Below are positions 42,297 to 51,483 of a stretch of DNA of 64,000 nt, one piece after another (the first letter of the stretch is position 1; every line of letters starts with the position of its first letter). Source of the stretch: Hyphomicrobiales bacterium (GTDB lineage: Bacteria > Pseudomonadota > Alphaproteobacteria > Rhizobiales > Rhizobiaceae); assembly GCA_900473185.1 (NCBI GenBank), contig UCKU01000025.1, positions 202,531-266,530 of the forward strand. Direction: 5' to 3'. The position numbers and the translations under genes were made by a program. Under the pieces are notes generated by a model. The model had not been told where the DNA came from. It saw nothing but the letters and a program-made list of their open reading frames with translations, and searched no databases.

Positions 42297-43211
42297 TTAC
42301 CAGGTTCCCATAAGGGCCGAGGCTGCCAGCAATAGCCCGGTTAGGATGTTTGCCAGGAACAGGCGGTAATTCACTTCCGGTCGTGCAAGGTCAATCCGCC
42401 AAGTCTGCCAGACAAGGTGCGCGGCGATGACGAGCATTCCGAACGCATAGGGCAGGGACATGCCTGAAAGCCAGCCGCCGAGCGACCATGCCGCCACCGT
42501 CAAGGCGTAGAACAGGCCAATCATGAACTTGCCATGCCGACCGAACAGGATGGCAGTCGATTTCAGGCCGAGGCTTCTGTCGTCCTTCACGTCGACATAG
42601 GCATAGACGGTATCGTAGCCAATCTGCCACGCGATGGCTCCAGCCCACATAAGCACGGCTCCGGCCGGAATATGGCCGGCAATTTCCGCCCAGGCCATGA
42701 GCATGCCCCAATTGAACGCTGCGCCCAGCACTGCCTGCGGCCAATGGGTGAAGCGTTTGCAGAGCGGATAGATGAACACAAGCGGCAGAACGCACAGGGC
42801 GACCAGCCGCGTATAGGGCGTCAGAAACAGCAGGAGAGACGCCGCCAAGGCGAGCTCGATGGCCAGAAAGGTCAACGCCTGACTGACGCCGATCTGCCCG
42901 CTCGCCAGAGGCCGAAAACGGGTTCGCTCGACATGGCCGTCAAATTTCCGGTCCGCGATATCGTTGATCGTGGAGCCGGCGCTTCGCATCAGCAGGGCGC
43001 CTAGCGTGAAGACGGCCAGCTGCCGGATATCGGGCAGGCCGTGAGCGGCCTGAAACAGCGCCGCCCAGCATGGAAACAGCGTCAGCCATATTCCGACTGG
43101 ACGATCGAGCCGCGCGAGCCTTGTGTAAGGTCGCCATACGCCCGGCAACAGCCGATCCACCCAGTCACCCCTATGAATATCGCTCAAGTCCGGGCGGTTT
43201 AATGTGTTCAT
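42297..43211 (-). CDS. ubiA: 4-hydroxybenzoate polyprenyltransferase
   Basis: UbiA prenylates 4-hydroxybenzoate in ubiquinone synthesis. The 304-residue membrane protein has both Asp-rich motifs: NDIADRKFD (near residue 90) with VERTRFRPLASG, and YAYVDVKDD near residue 205. The start at 43211 gives a soluble N terminus of about 40 residues before the first helix. It is convergent with the lipoprotein gene. Confidence 0.95.
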   Translation of the reverse strand: MNTLNRPDLSDIHRGDWVDRLLPGVWRPYTRLARLDRPVGIWLTLFPCWAALFQAAHGLPDIRQLAVFTLGALLMRSAGSTINDIADRKFDGHVERTRFRPLASGQIGVSQALTFLAIELALAASLLLFLTPYTRLVALCVLPLVFIYPLCKRFTHWPQAVLGAAFNWGMLMAWAEIAGHIPAGAVLMWAGAIAWQIGYDTVYAYVDVKDDRSLGLKSTAILFGRHGKFMIGLFYALTVAAWSLGGWLSGMSLPYAFGMLVIAAHLVWQTWRIDLARPEVNYRLFLANILTGLLLAASALMGTW

Positions 43212-43336
43212 GGCGTGATCCGGATATTTTCGAAAATTCTCAATGAAAGCAGCTGTTTCGTACCTTGGATTTGCCGTGGCAGAATAGAGGCTTTCGCAGG
43301 CGTTGCAATAATCGTCCCTGTGTCAGACAGACCCAT

Positions 43337-43690
43337 TCAGCCTGCGTGAGAGAGGATATTCAGCAGCTTGCCGGTGGGGTCGCGAATATAGAAACGCCGT
43401 ACGCCCCAGGGCTCGTCGGCCGGCCCATAGACGATCTTATGCCCGCTTGTCACAGCGCGCTGATGGACCTCGTCCACATCATCGACCTCGATCGAAATGT
43501 CAGGCACTGCGGTTCCCGATCCGCCCTCCGTTGCAATACCGATCTGAGTGATTGCGCGCCTGTCGGATGCAAGGGTGACGATCCAGCCATGATCCATTGC
43601 GATGTCGAGATCGAACAGCGCGGAATAGAAATTGTGCACCTCTTCAATGGAAGCGGCGGCTATATTCGGAACGATGCGCAGCACAGTCAT
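43337..43690 (-). CDS. VOC family (glyoxalase-like) protein
   Basis: A 117-residue single-domain VOC protein. The beta-alpha-beta-beta-beta repeats are visible in VLRIVPNIAAASIEEVHNFYSALFDLDI and the closing GVRRFYIRDPTGKLLNILSH, typical of bleomycin-resistance/dioxygenase relatives. I chose the ATG at 43690, which has a GGGAGGAACACC ribosome site; the frame is open further upstream. Substrate unknown. Confidence 0.85.
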   Translation of the reverse strand: MTVLRIVPNIAAASIEEVHNFYSALFDLDIAMDHGWIVTLASDRRAITQIGIATEGGSGTAVPDISIEVDDVDEVHQRAVTSGHKIVYGPADEPWGVRRFYIRDPTGKLLNILSHAG

Positions 43691-43792
43691 GGTGTTCCTC
43701 CCTCGGCTCGAAGAGAAATAGCACTTGGTCGACCTGCGGAACAGTTCAGGCCTTGTCTGCCGAACTGTTTCGCATGTCATCGTCATCGGACC

Positions 43793-45613
43793 TCAGATGC
43801 TCGCCTGCAGCCCGTAGAGATTGGCATAGATGCCGCCGCTCTCCATCAGCCTGTCATGATTGCCTTCTTCGACGATACCGTCGCCGGTGAGCACCAGAAT
43901 GCGGTCGGCGTGGCGGATCGTCGAAAGGCGATGGGCAATCACGAGCGTCGTGCGCCCCTTGGCAAGCGTCAGGAAAGCCTGCTGCACAGCACGCTCGCTT
44001 TCATTGTCGAGCGCGCTCGTCGCCTCATCGAAAATGAGGATGGCAGGGTTCTTCAGGAAAGCACGAGCGATTGTCAGCCGCTGGCGCTGCCCGCCCGACA
44101 GCTTTACGCCGCGTTGGCCGATATCGGTCTGATAGCCCTGCGGCAACGCCATGATGAAATCATGCGCGTGGGCAGCCCGGGCTGCGGCTTCCACCTCTTC
44201 GTCCGTCGCATCCGGGCGCCCGTAGCGCAGATTGTCCGCCACGGTGCCGGCGAAGAGATAGACATCCTGCTGCACCACGCCGAGGTGCCGGCGCAGCGAG
44301 GCGAGTGTTACATCACGGATATCGGTGCCATCGATTTCGATCGAGCCGCCAGTGACATCATAGAAGCGGGGAAGCAGCGCGCAGAGCGTGCTTTTCCCCA
44401 CACCCGACGGGCCGACGAGCGCCACGAATTCCCCGGGCCGGATGGTCAGCGACAGGTTGCTGAGCACCTCCGCCCCGTCGTCATAACGGAAATCGACATT
44501 CGAGAGCCTGATCTCTCCCTTCGGCGTATGCAACGCCCGCGCCGAAGGACGATCCACCACGTCTGGATCGATCTCCAGGATCTCCATCGCCCGCACGAAG
44601 CCGGTGTAACCCTCCTGCCAGAGCCGGGCGAGGTTGGCCATCCGCTTGACCGGATCGACGAGGACGCCGACGCAGAGCAGGAAGGTCAGGAGATCGGCAA
44701 TGGTGAGTTCCGCCGCAAGGATGCGCAATCCGCCAAGGATAACGACCAGTAGCGTAATGATCTGGGCGAAGGTCTCGGCACCAGCGGAAAACCAGGCTTC
44801 GCTGCGGTAGCCATCGGCGCGGCTTTCGAGGAAGCGCCTGTTCAGGGCGGCAAAGCGTTTCCGCTCCAGATCCTCGTTGGCGAAGGACTGGACGACGCGG
44901 ATGCCGGCCAGCGCATCCTCGACCCTTTCGTTGACGGCGGCGATCTCCTGCTTGCTCGCCTCAAGGGCACGGTTCATGCGCCTGTTGAAGTGCAGCGCAT
45001 AGGCCACGGCAAATGGCGTCAGCAGAAGGATTAGAAACGCAAGCTGCGGATCGATGAAGAACAGGACCGTCATGGCCCCGCTATATTTCAGGAAGGCGAT
45101 CAGCAGGTCTTCCGGCCCGTGATGAAAAAGCTCACCCAACCAGAAGGAGTCGCCGACGATGCGGCTCATCAATTGGCCGGTGCGGTGCCGGTCGTAGAAG
45201 CCGAAGGAGAGCTTCTGGCAATGGTCGAACAGTTCCTGCCGGATATGCGCCTCGATATGCGCACCCATCATATGGCCGCGATAATCGACGAAGAAGATCG
45301 CAGCTGTCTCGACTGCCACGATGGCCAGCATGACGCCGCCCATGCCGAGGATCTGCCAATAGGCCGAAGCCGTATCGGTGAGCGGGATCAGATGGCTCAT
45401 GACGATGTTGGCGCAGAGCGGCAACGCGACTGCGGCAGCAGCGACGACGACGGCGCAGGCAATATCGGCCATGAGCAGAGGAAGATGCGGCCGGAAATAG
45501 GACAGGAATTTGCGCAGGCGCAGTTGGCGCCTGTCGTGGGATTGCGATGCTGTTGAGAAGCTGTGGTTAGGGCGCCGCGGGTTTTTCCTCGCGCGTGAAA
45601 GCAAACTGGACAT
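43793..45613 (-). CDS. ABC transporter, fused permease and ATPase (MsbA-like exporter)
   Basis: A 606-residue half-transporter that probably works as a homodimeric exporter. The N-terminal half has six membrane helices (about residues 45-330). The ATPase half has Walker A GPSGVGKSTLCALL (near 397), the signature LSGGQRQRL (near 505), and Walker B ILIFDEATSALD (near 528), then the H-loop in VIAHRLST. The ATG at 45613 lies within a short overlapping frame (45567-45671), so its translation may be coupled. The substrate is unknown; lipid or drug export is common for the type. Confidence 0.92.
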   Translation of the reverse strand: MSSLLSRARKNPRRPNHSFSTASQSHDRRQLRLRKFLSYFRPHLPLLMADIACAVVVAAAAVALPLCANIVMSHLIPLTDTASAYWQILGMGGVMLAIVAVETAAIFFVDYRGHMMGAHIEAHIRQELFDHCQKLSFGFYDRHRTGQLMSRIVGDSFWLGELFHHGPEDLLIAFLKYSGAMTVLFFIDPQLAFLILLLTPFAVAYALHFNRRMNRALEASKQEIAAVNERVEDALAGIRVVQSFANEDLERKRFAALNRRFLESRADGYRSEAWFSAGAETFAQIITLLVVILGGLRILAAELTIADLLTFLLCVGVLVDPVKRMANLARLWQEGYTGFVRAMEILEIDPDVVDRPSARALHTPKGEIRLSNVDFRYDDGAEVLSNLSLTIRPGEFVALVGPSGVGKSTLCALLPRFYDVTGGSIEIDGTDIRDVTLASLRRHLGVVQQDVYLFAGTVADNLRYGRPDATDEEVEAAARAAHAHDFIMALPQGYQTDIGQRGVKLSGGQRQRLTIARAFLKNPAILIFDEATSALDNESERAVQQAFLTLAKGRTTLVIAHRLSTIRHADRILVLTGDGIVEEGNHDRLMESGGIYANLYGLQASI

Positions 45614-45671
45614 GAAGACGGATATCCTGAGTGTTGATCTTGTTTTTCTGGTTGCTCAGGATTGTTTTCAT
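45567..45671 (-). CDS. Possible 34-residue leader reading frame before the ABC exporter
   Basis: An ATG at 45671 with a strong GGGAGG ribosome site opens a 34-codon frame that overlaps the first 47 bases of the ABC exporter gene in another frame. The peptide begins MKTILSNQKNKINTQDIR and ends KPAAP. It is too short to call by family. It may couple or attenuate translation of the exporter, or be chance. Confidence 0.35.
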   Translation of the reverse strand: MKTILSNQKNKINTQDIRLHVQFAFTREEKPAAP

Positions 45672-45834
45672 CAGTGCCTCCCATCGGCGTGAAACAGGGG
45701 CTGTGCGCCTTTCAAGCGGCACGGCCTTGCTGACAGCGTGCCACTTTTACCGCAAAACGCTGCGAAAGGCGACAGTCTTTTGTTCTGACACGTGACAGCG
45801 ACAGGCTTGGGCGAGGTCTTCGGGCCATCTCCGC

Positions 45835-46599
45835 TCACGGATCAGGCCCGCTGATTTCCTCCTGCAAGCGCTCGAAAGCCGTTGGAAACAGCGTAGCGGG
45901 TGGGCTGTACGGATTGGAGAAGGCGTAGATGAAGAAAAGGATGATGCCGGTAAAGATGCCGAAGATCGATAGTAGCAGCAGGTTGCGGCCATCGGGCGCG
46001 TAGGGGTAGTAGCCGATCGCGGTGAAGATCACGCCCGAAACCGCGGCAAACCAGAAGATCAGGCTGATGGAGTCGGTGCCGCTATTTTCCCGTCGGTCGC
46101 GGGATTCCGAAATCATATGGATTTCTGCGAGCATGTGGCTGCGCAGGCTCTCCTGCTTGGCATTGACAGGTACCAGTTCGAGAATCCTCAGATAAGCGTT
46201 GTTCCATTGATCCCAGGCGGCCGAAGAGAGTTCGCCAGTGCGCCCGAGTTCGCTCCATTCCTGCTCGATGACGATGCGGACATAATCTTTCAGCGCCTTC
46301 TGGATCGGTGCCTGCGCCTCCGGGCCAAAGCGCTCGGCATCATAGAAGACATCGCCGACCGCATTGCTTTCCACCGTGCTTTCTGTTCGCAGAGCCTGGT
46401 ATTCGATCATTTCCTGCGCAAAAACGAGGGCGAGGATGAGTGCATGCAAGCTGGCGATGCGGGTAATGACTGAACTGGCCAGTTCCCTGTCCCGCCCGCC
46501 TGGGTCACCGCCCATAACCAGATGCATGATGTAATAGGCCGCAAGCACCGTTGCGGTCGTGCCTCCAATGATGGCAATGCCGATGAGAACCGACGCCAT
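45835..46599 (-). CDS. DUF4239 (bestrophin-like domain) membrane protein
   Basis: A 254-residue protein with an N-terminal helix, a soluble helical middle and two C-terminal helices (ISLIFWFAAVSGVIFTAIGY and LLLLSIFGIFTGIILFFIYAF), then FSNPYSPPATLFPTAFERL. The pattern with STVESNAVGDVFYDAERF matches the DUF4239 family. A bestrophin-like channel role is only a family suggestion. The gene stands alone between two minus-strand membrane protein genes. Confidence 0.8.
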   Translation of the reverse strand: MASVLIGIAIIGGTTATVLAAYYIMHLVMGGDPGGRDRELASSVITRIASLHALILALVFAQEMIEYQALRTESTVESNAVGDVFYDAERFGPEAQAPIQKALKDYVRIVIEQEWSELGRTGELSSAAWDQWNNAYLRILELVPVNAKQESLRSHMLAEIHMISESRDRRENSGTDSISLIFWFAAVSGVIFTAIGYYPYAPDGRNLLLLSIFGIFTGIILFFIYAFSNPYSPPATLFPTAFERLQEEISGPDP

Positions 46600-46661
46600 T
46601 GAGCTCCCCTCACATGGGAGAGTGTAAGGCTTTCATAGCAGGCGGGCAATCGTATCGGGGA

Positions 46662-47453
46662 CTACCGAAGTAGACCGTCGAAGACAGGCATGCCGCCGAT
46701 CGCCGAGGCTGCGATCAGAATGTAGCAGGTCACGCGGAAGGTGCTCTCTTTGGCGAACCCGAACAGCTTCGAGCCGCCCCAGAGGCCAACGGCATAGGCG
46801 GGCAGTGTGACGACGGCAAGCGCAAAAACCGTGGAGACGAACAGCCCGCCGAAATAATAGCTGACGAAGCTGAAGACCGTGGAGATCGAAAAGTACAGGA
46901 TGACGTTCGAGCGCACACGCGTGAAGTTGCTCTTGCCGCCGAGCCAATAAGCGACAACAGGCGGCCCGCCGAGTTGTGCCGCGCCGCTGAAGAGACCGGC
47001 AATAAGGCCGACCGCCGCGCTGAGCGGAGCGACCGGCTTGCCATGATAGCGCCAGCCGGAGACAAGCAGCGCCAGCAGGCAGATGGCGATCGCCGAGATG
47101 ATCCAGCGCAGCAAAAGCGGGTCCATGAACGCCAAAACCGCCGTTCCCGAGGGAACACCGAGAGCGGCACCTGCTGCCATCGTGAAGACCTCGCGCCTGT
47201 CCGCCCCGCGCCATGCGGCCGGGATCATACCGAGCGTCGCAAGCCCGTCAATGACGAGCAGCACAGGGGAAGTGAGCTTCGGCCCGATAACGGCACCGGC
47301 AAGCGGAATGAAGATGAGTGCCGCACCGAACCCGGAAAAGCCGCGAGCGAGGCCGGCAACGAAAGCAAAGATGATCAACGAGGAGATGCCGTGATCGGGC
47401 AGCGCGGCATCAAACCAGGCGCGCAGGCCGGCCATCAGCGCTTCCAGCGTCAT
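46662..47453 (-). CDS. TauE/SafE family sulfite exporter-like protein
   Basis: A 263-residue membrane protein with about eight helices, of the TauE/SafE (DUF81) family, which moves anions such as sulfite or sulfoacetate, or organic acids. The repeats are visible as SGFGAALIFIPLAGAVIGPKLTSPVLLVIDG in the first half and GLFSGAAQLGGPPVVAYWLGGK in the second. The substrate cannot be read from the sequence. Confidence 0.87.
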   Translation of the reverse strand: MTLEALMAGLRAWFDAALPDHGISSLIIFAFVAGLARGFSGFGAALIFIPLAGAVIGPKLTSPVLLVIDGLATLGMIPAAWRGADRREVFTMAAGAALGVPSGTAVLAFMDPLLLRWIISAIAICLLALLVSGWRYHGKPVAPLSAAVGLIAGLFSGAAQLGGPPVVAYWLGGKSNFTRVRSNVILYFSISTVFSFVSYYFGGLFVSTVFALAVVTLPAYAVGLWGGSKLFGFAKESTFRVTCYILIAASAIGGMPVFDGLLR

Positions 47454-47537
47454 CGATCGGGCTCCGAATTTCGGGGAGAGACAGGGCGGGAGGCCCTGTC
47501 TTAACGCAGGTGCCTGACAACAGGCAATTGCTGGGCG

Positions 47538-48461
47538 TTATACGCCCAGCATCAGGTCCATGTTCTGCACGGCGGCACCCGAAGCGCCCTTGCCGAGATT
47601 GTCATAGACGGCGACGAGCAGCACCTGCGCAATATCGTCATTGGCAAAGACGTGCAGGCGCATGCGGTTGGTATTGTTGTAGATTTCCGGGTTGAGTTCC
47701 GGCGTACGCTCCGATGCCTCCAAGGGGGCGACCTCCACGAAGCCCTTGATGCCGGCATAATAGTCGGCGATCGCGGCATGCAGATCGCCACCCTTCGGCA
47801 CCTTGGGCAGATGCGACAGCTGCAGCGGCACGGTCACGACCATGCCTTGCGCGAAATTGCCGACGACCGGCTGGAAGAAGGGCACGCGTCCAAGCTTGGC
47901 GTAGCGCTGCAGCTCCGGCAGGTGCTTGTGCTTGAAGTTCAGGCCATAGGGCATGTACTCAGGCGCATCCTCGCCCTTAGCGACGTAATCCTCGATCATG
48001 GTGCGGCCGCCGCCGGTGTAACCGGAAATGCCGTTGACCGTGACCGGGAAATCGGCCGGTACGAGGCCGGCTTCGATCAGCGGGCGCAGCGTGGCGATCG
48101 GGCCTTGCGGCCAGCAGCCGGGATTGGCGACGCGCTTGGCCGAGGCGATGACGCCCGCCTGCTCCCCGCTCATTTCCGGGAAGCCATAGGCCCAGCCTTC
48201 GGCGACGCGATGCGCAGTCGAAGCGTCGATAACCTTCGTACGGTCGTTTTCGATCAGGCTGACGCTTTCCTTGGCCGCATCGTCAGGCAGGCAGAGGATG
48301 GCGATATCGGCCTCGTTGAGCAGCGCAGCACGCACCGCCTTGTCCTTGCGGCTTTCGGTCGGGATCGACAGCAGCTCAAGATCGCGGCGCTCCGCCAGAC
48401 GCTCGCGGATCTGCAGACCCGTCGTTCCAGCCTCGCCATCGATGAAGATCTTTGCTGCCAT
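47538..48461 (-). CDS. argC: N-acetyl-gamma-glutamyl-phosphate reductase
   Basis: ArgC makes N-acetylglutamate semialdehyde in arginine synthesis. The 307-residue protein is the short (type 2) form. The N terminus has the Rossmann region KIFIDGEAGTTGLQIRERLAER. The catalytic cysteine is in VANPGCWPQGP near residue 115. The GISGYTGGGRTMIEDY block is conserved. It is downstream of speB on the same strand with an 80-base gap. Confidence 0.94.
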   Translation of the reverse strand: MAAKIFIDGEAGTTGLQIRERLAERRDLELLSIPTESRKDKAVRAALLNEADIAILCLPDDAAKESVSLIENDRTKVIDASTAHRVAEGWAYGFPEMSGEQAGVIASAKRVANPGCWPQGPIATLRPLIEAGLVPADFPVTVNGISGYTGGGRTMIEDYVAKGEDAPEYMPYGLNFKHKHLPELQRYAKLGRVPFFQPVVGNFAQGMVVTVPLQLSHLPKVPKGGDLHAAIADYYAGIKGFVEVAPLEASERTPELNPEIYNNTNRMRLHVFANDDIAQVLLVAVYDNLGKGASGAAVQNMDLMLGV

Positions 48462-48541
48462 GATTATCCTGCACTTTCAGTGGGTTCGGATTGTTTCCGG
48501 AATCAGTTTGCCATGAAGTTGAATCAATTTGATAACAGCAG

Positions 48542-49495
48542 TCATCCTGCCGTCGCGCGCCGTTCGGCGTGGAGGCCCAGCATATACATTGCGACCGTCG
48601 CCCCCGCAATGGCGGTGATGTCGGCATGGTCATAGGGCGGAGAGACTTCGACGACGTCGGCGCCTCTGATATCGAGTTGCTTCAGTCGCTGCAGCACGGA
48701 GAGGATCTTCGCACTGGAAGGGCCGCCGGCAACCGGGGTGCCGGTGCCGGGCGCAAAGGCCGGGTCCAGGCAGTCGATATCGAAGGTCAGATAGGCAGGC
48801 GAACCCTTCGTATGCGCGATGATCATCAATGCGATGTCCGTCGCGCTCATTTCCTCGACCTGATGGCCGTAGAGAAGATGGATACCGAAATCCTCTGGCG
48901 CATGCGTACGGATGCCGATCTGGATCGAGCGGTCAGGATCGATGAGGCCGGCGCGGACCGCACGGGCCACGAAGGAGCCGTGGTCGATACGGCGCTCGTC
49001 GTCCATCCATGTGTCCTGATGCGCGTCGAACTGCACAAGCGCCAGCGGGCCGTGGCGATCGACATGCGCCTTCAAGAGTGGCCAGGTGACATAGTGGTCG
49101 CCGCCGAGGGTCAGCAGGAAGGCGCCGCTGTCGAGAATGGCGCTCGCCTGACGTTCGATAGCTGCGGGCGTGTCCTGATGGTTACCATAGTCGAGCAGGC
49201 AATCGCCGTAGTCGATGACGGCCATCTCGGCAAAGAGGTCGCGCTGGAATGGATATTGCGGATCATTGTCGAAGATCGCCGATGCCCGGCGGATCGCCTG
49301 CGGCCCGAAACGCGTGCCCGGCCGGTTGGAGGTTGCGGCATCAAAAGGAATGCCCCAGACGACGGCATCCGCTCCGGTCAGATCCTTGGTGAAGCGGCGG
49401 CGCATGAAGGAAAGCGCGCCGGCAAAGGTCGGGTCGGAGGCAGCCGATGTCAGGCTCTGTGCCGTGAAGGCATGGTCGATGGTCTTATTCGCCAT
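48542..49495 (-). CDS. speB: Agmatinase/ureohydrolase
   Basis: A 317-residue arginase/agmatinase family enzyme that hydrolyses agmatine or a related guanidino compound to putrescine and urea. The metal-binding motifs are complete: GGDHYVTWPL (near residue 130), FDAHQDTW (near 155) and FDIDCLDPAFAPGTG (near 235). I chose the ATG at 49495, with GGAAGG upstream, over an open extension. Its start overlaps the 3' end of the monooxygenase-like gene by 11 bases, so they are probably coupled. The exact substrate is uncertain. Confidence 0.92.
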   Translation of the reverse strand: MANKTIDHAFTAQSLTSAASDPTFAGALSFMRRRFTKDLTGADAVVWGIPFDAATSNRPGTRFGPQAIRRASAIFDNDPQYPFQRDLFAEMAVIDYGDCLLDYGNHQDTPAAIERQASAILDSGAFLLTLGGDHYVTWPLLKAHVDRHGPLALVQFDAHQDTWMDDERRIDHGSFVARAVRAGLIDPDRSIQIGIRTHAPEDFGIHLLYGHQVEEMSATDIALMIIAHTKGSPAYLTFDIDCLDPAFAPGTGTPVAGGPSSAKILSVLQRLKQLDIRGADVVEVSPPYDHADITAIAGATVAMYMLGLHAERRATAG

Positions 49496-49847
49496 GGGAG
49501 GTTCCTTCCTCTGCGGTGAATTCATAGGCGCGTTCTACCCGTGCAATGCGAACCTTATATTGCCTGTACCAGCGCTCGCGGCCGAGGCGCTGGGCGGCGA
49601 GATGGTTTGCCACCTGTTTCCAGGCCTTCAGGCTCTCCTCGTCGGCCCAGTAGGAATTGGTGATGCCGAAGCCATCGGCATCCCGCGCGCTTTCGGCCCC
49701 GAGACAGCCCGGCTGCTCAAGCGCCAGTTCCGCCATCCGGTCTGCCATCGCGCCGTAACCATTGTCGCCCTCGGTGCGAACAGAGGAGAAGGTCACGACG
49801 TAATAGGGCGGTTCGGGCGTGGTGGCGAAGGGCGAGGGCTGGTTCAT
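49485..49847 (-). CDS. Antibiotic biosynthesis monooxygenase (ABM) domain protein
   Basis: A 120-residue protein with an ABM/dimeric alpha-beta barrel domain. The pattern is YYVVTFSSVRTEGDNGYGAMADRMAELALEQPGCLGAES, then GITNSYWADEESLKAWKQVANHLAAQRLGRERWY. I chose the ATG at 49847, which has AGGAGAAAATCC upstream. Its stop overlaps the speB start, suggesting one operon with argC. The function is unknown; many relatives are small oxygenases or stress proteins. Confidence 0.85.
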   Translation of the reverse strand: MNQPSPFATTPEPPYYVVTFSSVRTEGDNGYGAMADRMAELALEQPGCLGAESARDADGFGITNSYWADEESLKAWKQVANHLAAQRLGRERWYRQYKVRIARVERAYEFTAEEGTSHGE

Positions 49848-49988
49848 TGGATTTTCTCCTGCGGGAGGAAGGGGTAAGTGAGCGGCAGGCGGATTGCAAG
49901 GAGATGTCGCTTCGGCTTTGCGATGCGTTGACTTCGCAAACTGCTTCCAAGAAGCTGCGCCGACCGAACCACTAGGGAGCCACGGGCA

Positions 49989-50366
49989 ATGTTCGACCAC
50001 ATTTCGATCGGGGTCAAAAGCCTCGATAGATCACGCCAGTTCTATGATGCGGCACTGGCGCCGCTCGGCTATGAACGGCTGTCGAATTTCGACGGAACGA
50101 TGGGATACGGCGCCGAGAGACCTGCCTTCTGGGTGAGTGAAGTGGAGCGCCCGGTGCCGGCCGATCGCGGCTCGGGGCTGCATTTCTGCTTCGTCGCTAC
50201 GAGTGAGGAGGCCGTCAACGCCTTCTATGCCGCAGCACTTGCCAATGGCGGCGAGGACAATGGTGCGCCGGGCATCCGTCCGGACTACAGCCAGTTCTAT
50301 TATGCCGCCTTCATCATCGATCCCGATGGATATCGGCTTGAGGCTTTCTTCAACAAGCCCGAATAA
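49989..50366 (+). CDS. VOC family (glyoxalase-like) protein
   Basis: A 125-residue VOC protein: MFDHISIGVKSLDRSRQFYDAALAPLGYERL at the N terminus and YYAAFIIDPDGYRLEAFFNK at the C terminus. The GLHFCFVATSEEAVNAFYAAAL helix is typical of the lactoylglutathione lyase-like subgroup. Substrate unknown. A strong terminator follows and also serves the ribosomal protein operon facing it. Confidence 0.87.
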   Translation: MFDHISIGVKSLDRSRQFYDAALAPLGYERLSNFDGTMGYGAERPAFWVSEVERPVPADRGSGLHFCFVATSEEAVNAFYAAALANGGEDNGAPGIRPDYSQFYYAAFIIDPDGYRLEAFFNKPE

Positions 50367-50370
50367 ACGA

Positions 50371-50396
50371 AAAGGCCGGGCGAGAGCCCGGCCTTT
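50371..50396. terminator. Bidirectional intrinsic terminator between the VOC gene and rpsI
   Basis: An 11-bp perfect stem AAAGGCCGGGC / GCCCGGCCTTT with a four-base GAGA loop. A short T-run is present on both strands. Confidence 0.88.
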
Positions 50397-50420
50397 CCAT
50401 GAAAGCATGTCCGAAAGCGA

Positions 50421-50894
50421 TTAGCGCTTCGAGAACTGGAACGAACGGCGGGCCTTGGCCTTACCGTACTTCTTACGTTCGACGACGCGGCTGTCGCGGG
50501 TCAGGAAGCCACCCTTCTTCAGGACCGAGCGCAGGCCCGGTTCGAAGTAGGTGAGGGCCTTCGAAAGACCGTGGCGAACGGCACCGGCCTGGCCGGAGAG
50601 GCCGCCGCCGGCAACGGTTGCAACGATGTCGAACTGGCCGTCGCGGGCAGCAGCAACGATCGGCTGGCGCAGGATCATCTGCAGAACCGGACGAGCGAAA
50701 TATTCCGCGAATTCCTTGCCGTTGACGATGATCTTGCCGGAGCCCGGCTTGACCCAGACGCGGGCAACAGCGTTCTTGCGCTTGCCGGTCGCGTAGGAAC
50801 GGCCAAGCGAGTCGACCTTGCGGACGTGAGCCGGAGCAGCAGCAGCTACTTCAGACGACGTGCCGAGATCCTTCAGGGAAGAGAGGTCAGCCAC
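50421..50894 (-). CDS. rpsI: 30S ribosomal protein S9
   Basis: S9 of the small ribosomal subunit, 157 residues. The N-terminal extension of about 30 residues is alphaproteobacterial. The conserved core runs from GRSYATGKRKNAVARVWVKPG to the basic tail KKYGKAKARRSFQFSKR, which reaches the tRNA at the P site. It lies two bases after rplM and is cotranscribed. Confidence 0.98.
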   Translation of the reverse strand: MADLSSLKDLGTSSEVAAAAPAHVRKVDSLGRSYATGKRKNAVARVWVKPGSGKIIVNGKEFAEYFARPVLQMILRQPIVAAARDGQFDIVATVAGGGLSGQAGAVRHGLSKALTYFEPGLRSVLKKGGFLTRDSRVVERKKYGKAKARRSFQFSKR

Positions 50895-50896
50895 TA

Positions 50897-51361
50897 TCAG
50901 GCGCTCCTTACGTTCTTCTTGTTCAGCGAGGCGACGTCGAGGACGGACGGCTGCTGGGCTTCATGGGGATGGTTCGGGCCGGAGTAGACGCGCAGGTTCT
51001 TCATCTGGCGACGGCCGAGCGGGCCGCGGGGAACCATGCGCTCAACAGCCTTCTCGAGGACGCGCTCCGGGAAGCGGCCTTCGATGATCTGGCGAGCCGT
51101 ACGCTCCTTGATACCGCCGGCATAACCGGTGTGCCAGTAGTAAACCTTGTCGGAATACTTCTTGCCGGTGAAAACGACCTTGTCGGCGTTGATGACGATA
51201 ACATTGTCGCCGTCGTCAACGTGAGGCGTGAAAGTTGCCTTGTGCTTGCCGCGCAGACGCATAGCGATAACGGAAGCGAGACGGCCAACGACGAGCCCTT
51301 CGGCGTCGATGACGACCCACTTCTTCTCCACCTCTGCAGGCTTCTGGGAGAAGGTTGCCAT
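50897..51361 (-). CDS. rplM: 50S ribosomal protein L13
   Basis: L13 of the large subunit, 154 residues, MATFSQKPAEVEKKWVVIDAEG at the start. The family signature is KVYYWHTGYAGGIKERTARQI and VPRGPLGRRQMKNLRVY. The frame is open 37 codons upstream of the chosen ATG but that part is the untranslated leader. It heads the rplM-rpsI operon. Confidence 0.98.
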   Translation of the reverse strand: MATFSQKPAEVEKKWVVIDAEGLVVGRLASVIAMRLRGKHKATFTPHVDDGDNVIVINADKVVFTGKKYSDKVYYWHTGYAGGIKERTARQIIEGRFPERVLEKAVERMVPRGPLGRRQMKNLRVYSGPNHPHEAQQPSVLDVASLNKKNVRSA

Positions 51362-51476
51362 AATTGTTACTCTCTCTTGGATCCCCATGCCCGAAGGCGA
51401 GGGGCGTTTCTTGTTGCTTGGTTGGTCGGCTGTAAGGCAGACCAAAGAGAAAGCAGCCCGCAAAGGCTGCATTTCC
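51362..51476 (-). promoter_or_regulatory. Structured 5' leader of rplM-rpsI
   Basis: The leader between the promoter and rplM can fold into two hairpins. One is GCAGCC/GGCTGC at 51453-51470, followed by a T-rich stretch. The other is GGTC-TGC pairing at 51424-51443. Ribosomal protein leaders are often autoregulatory; here this is a suggestion from structure only. Confidence 0.45.
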
Positions 51477-51483
51477 GGCGCGG

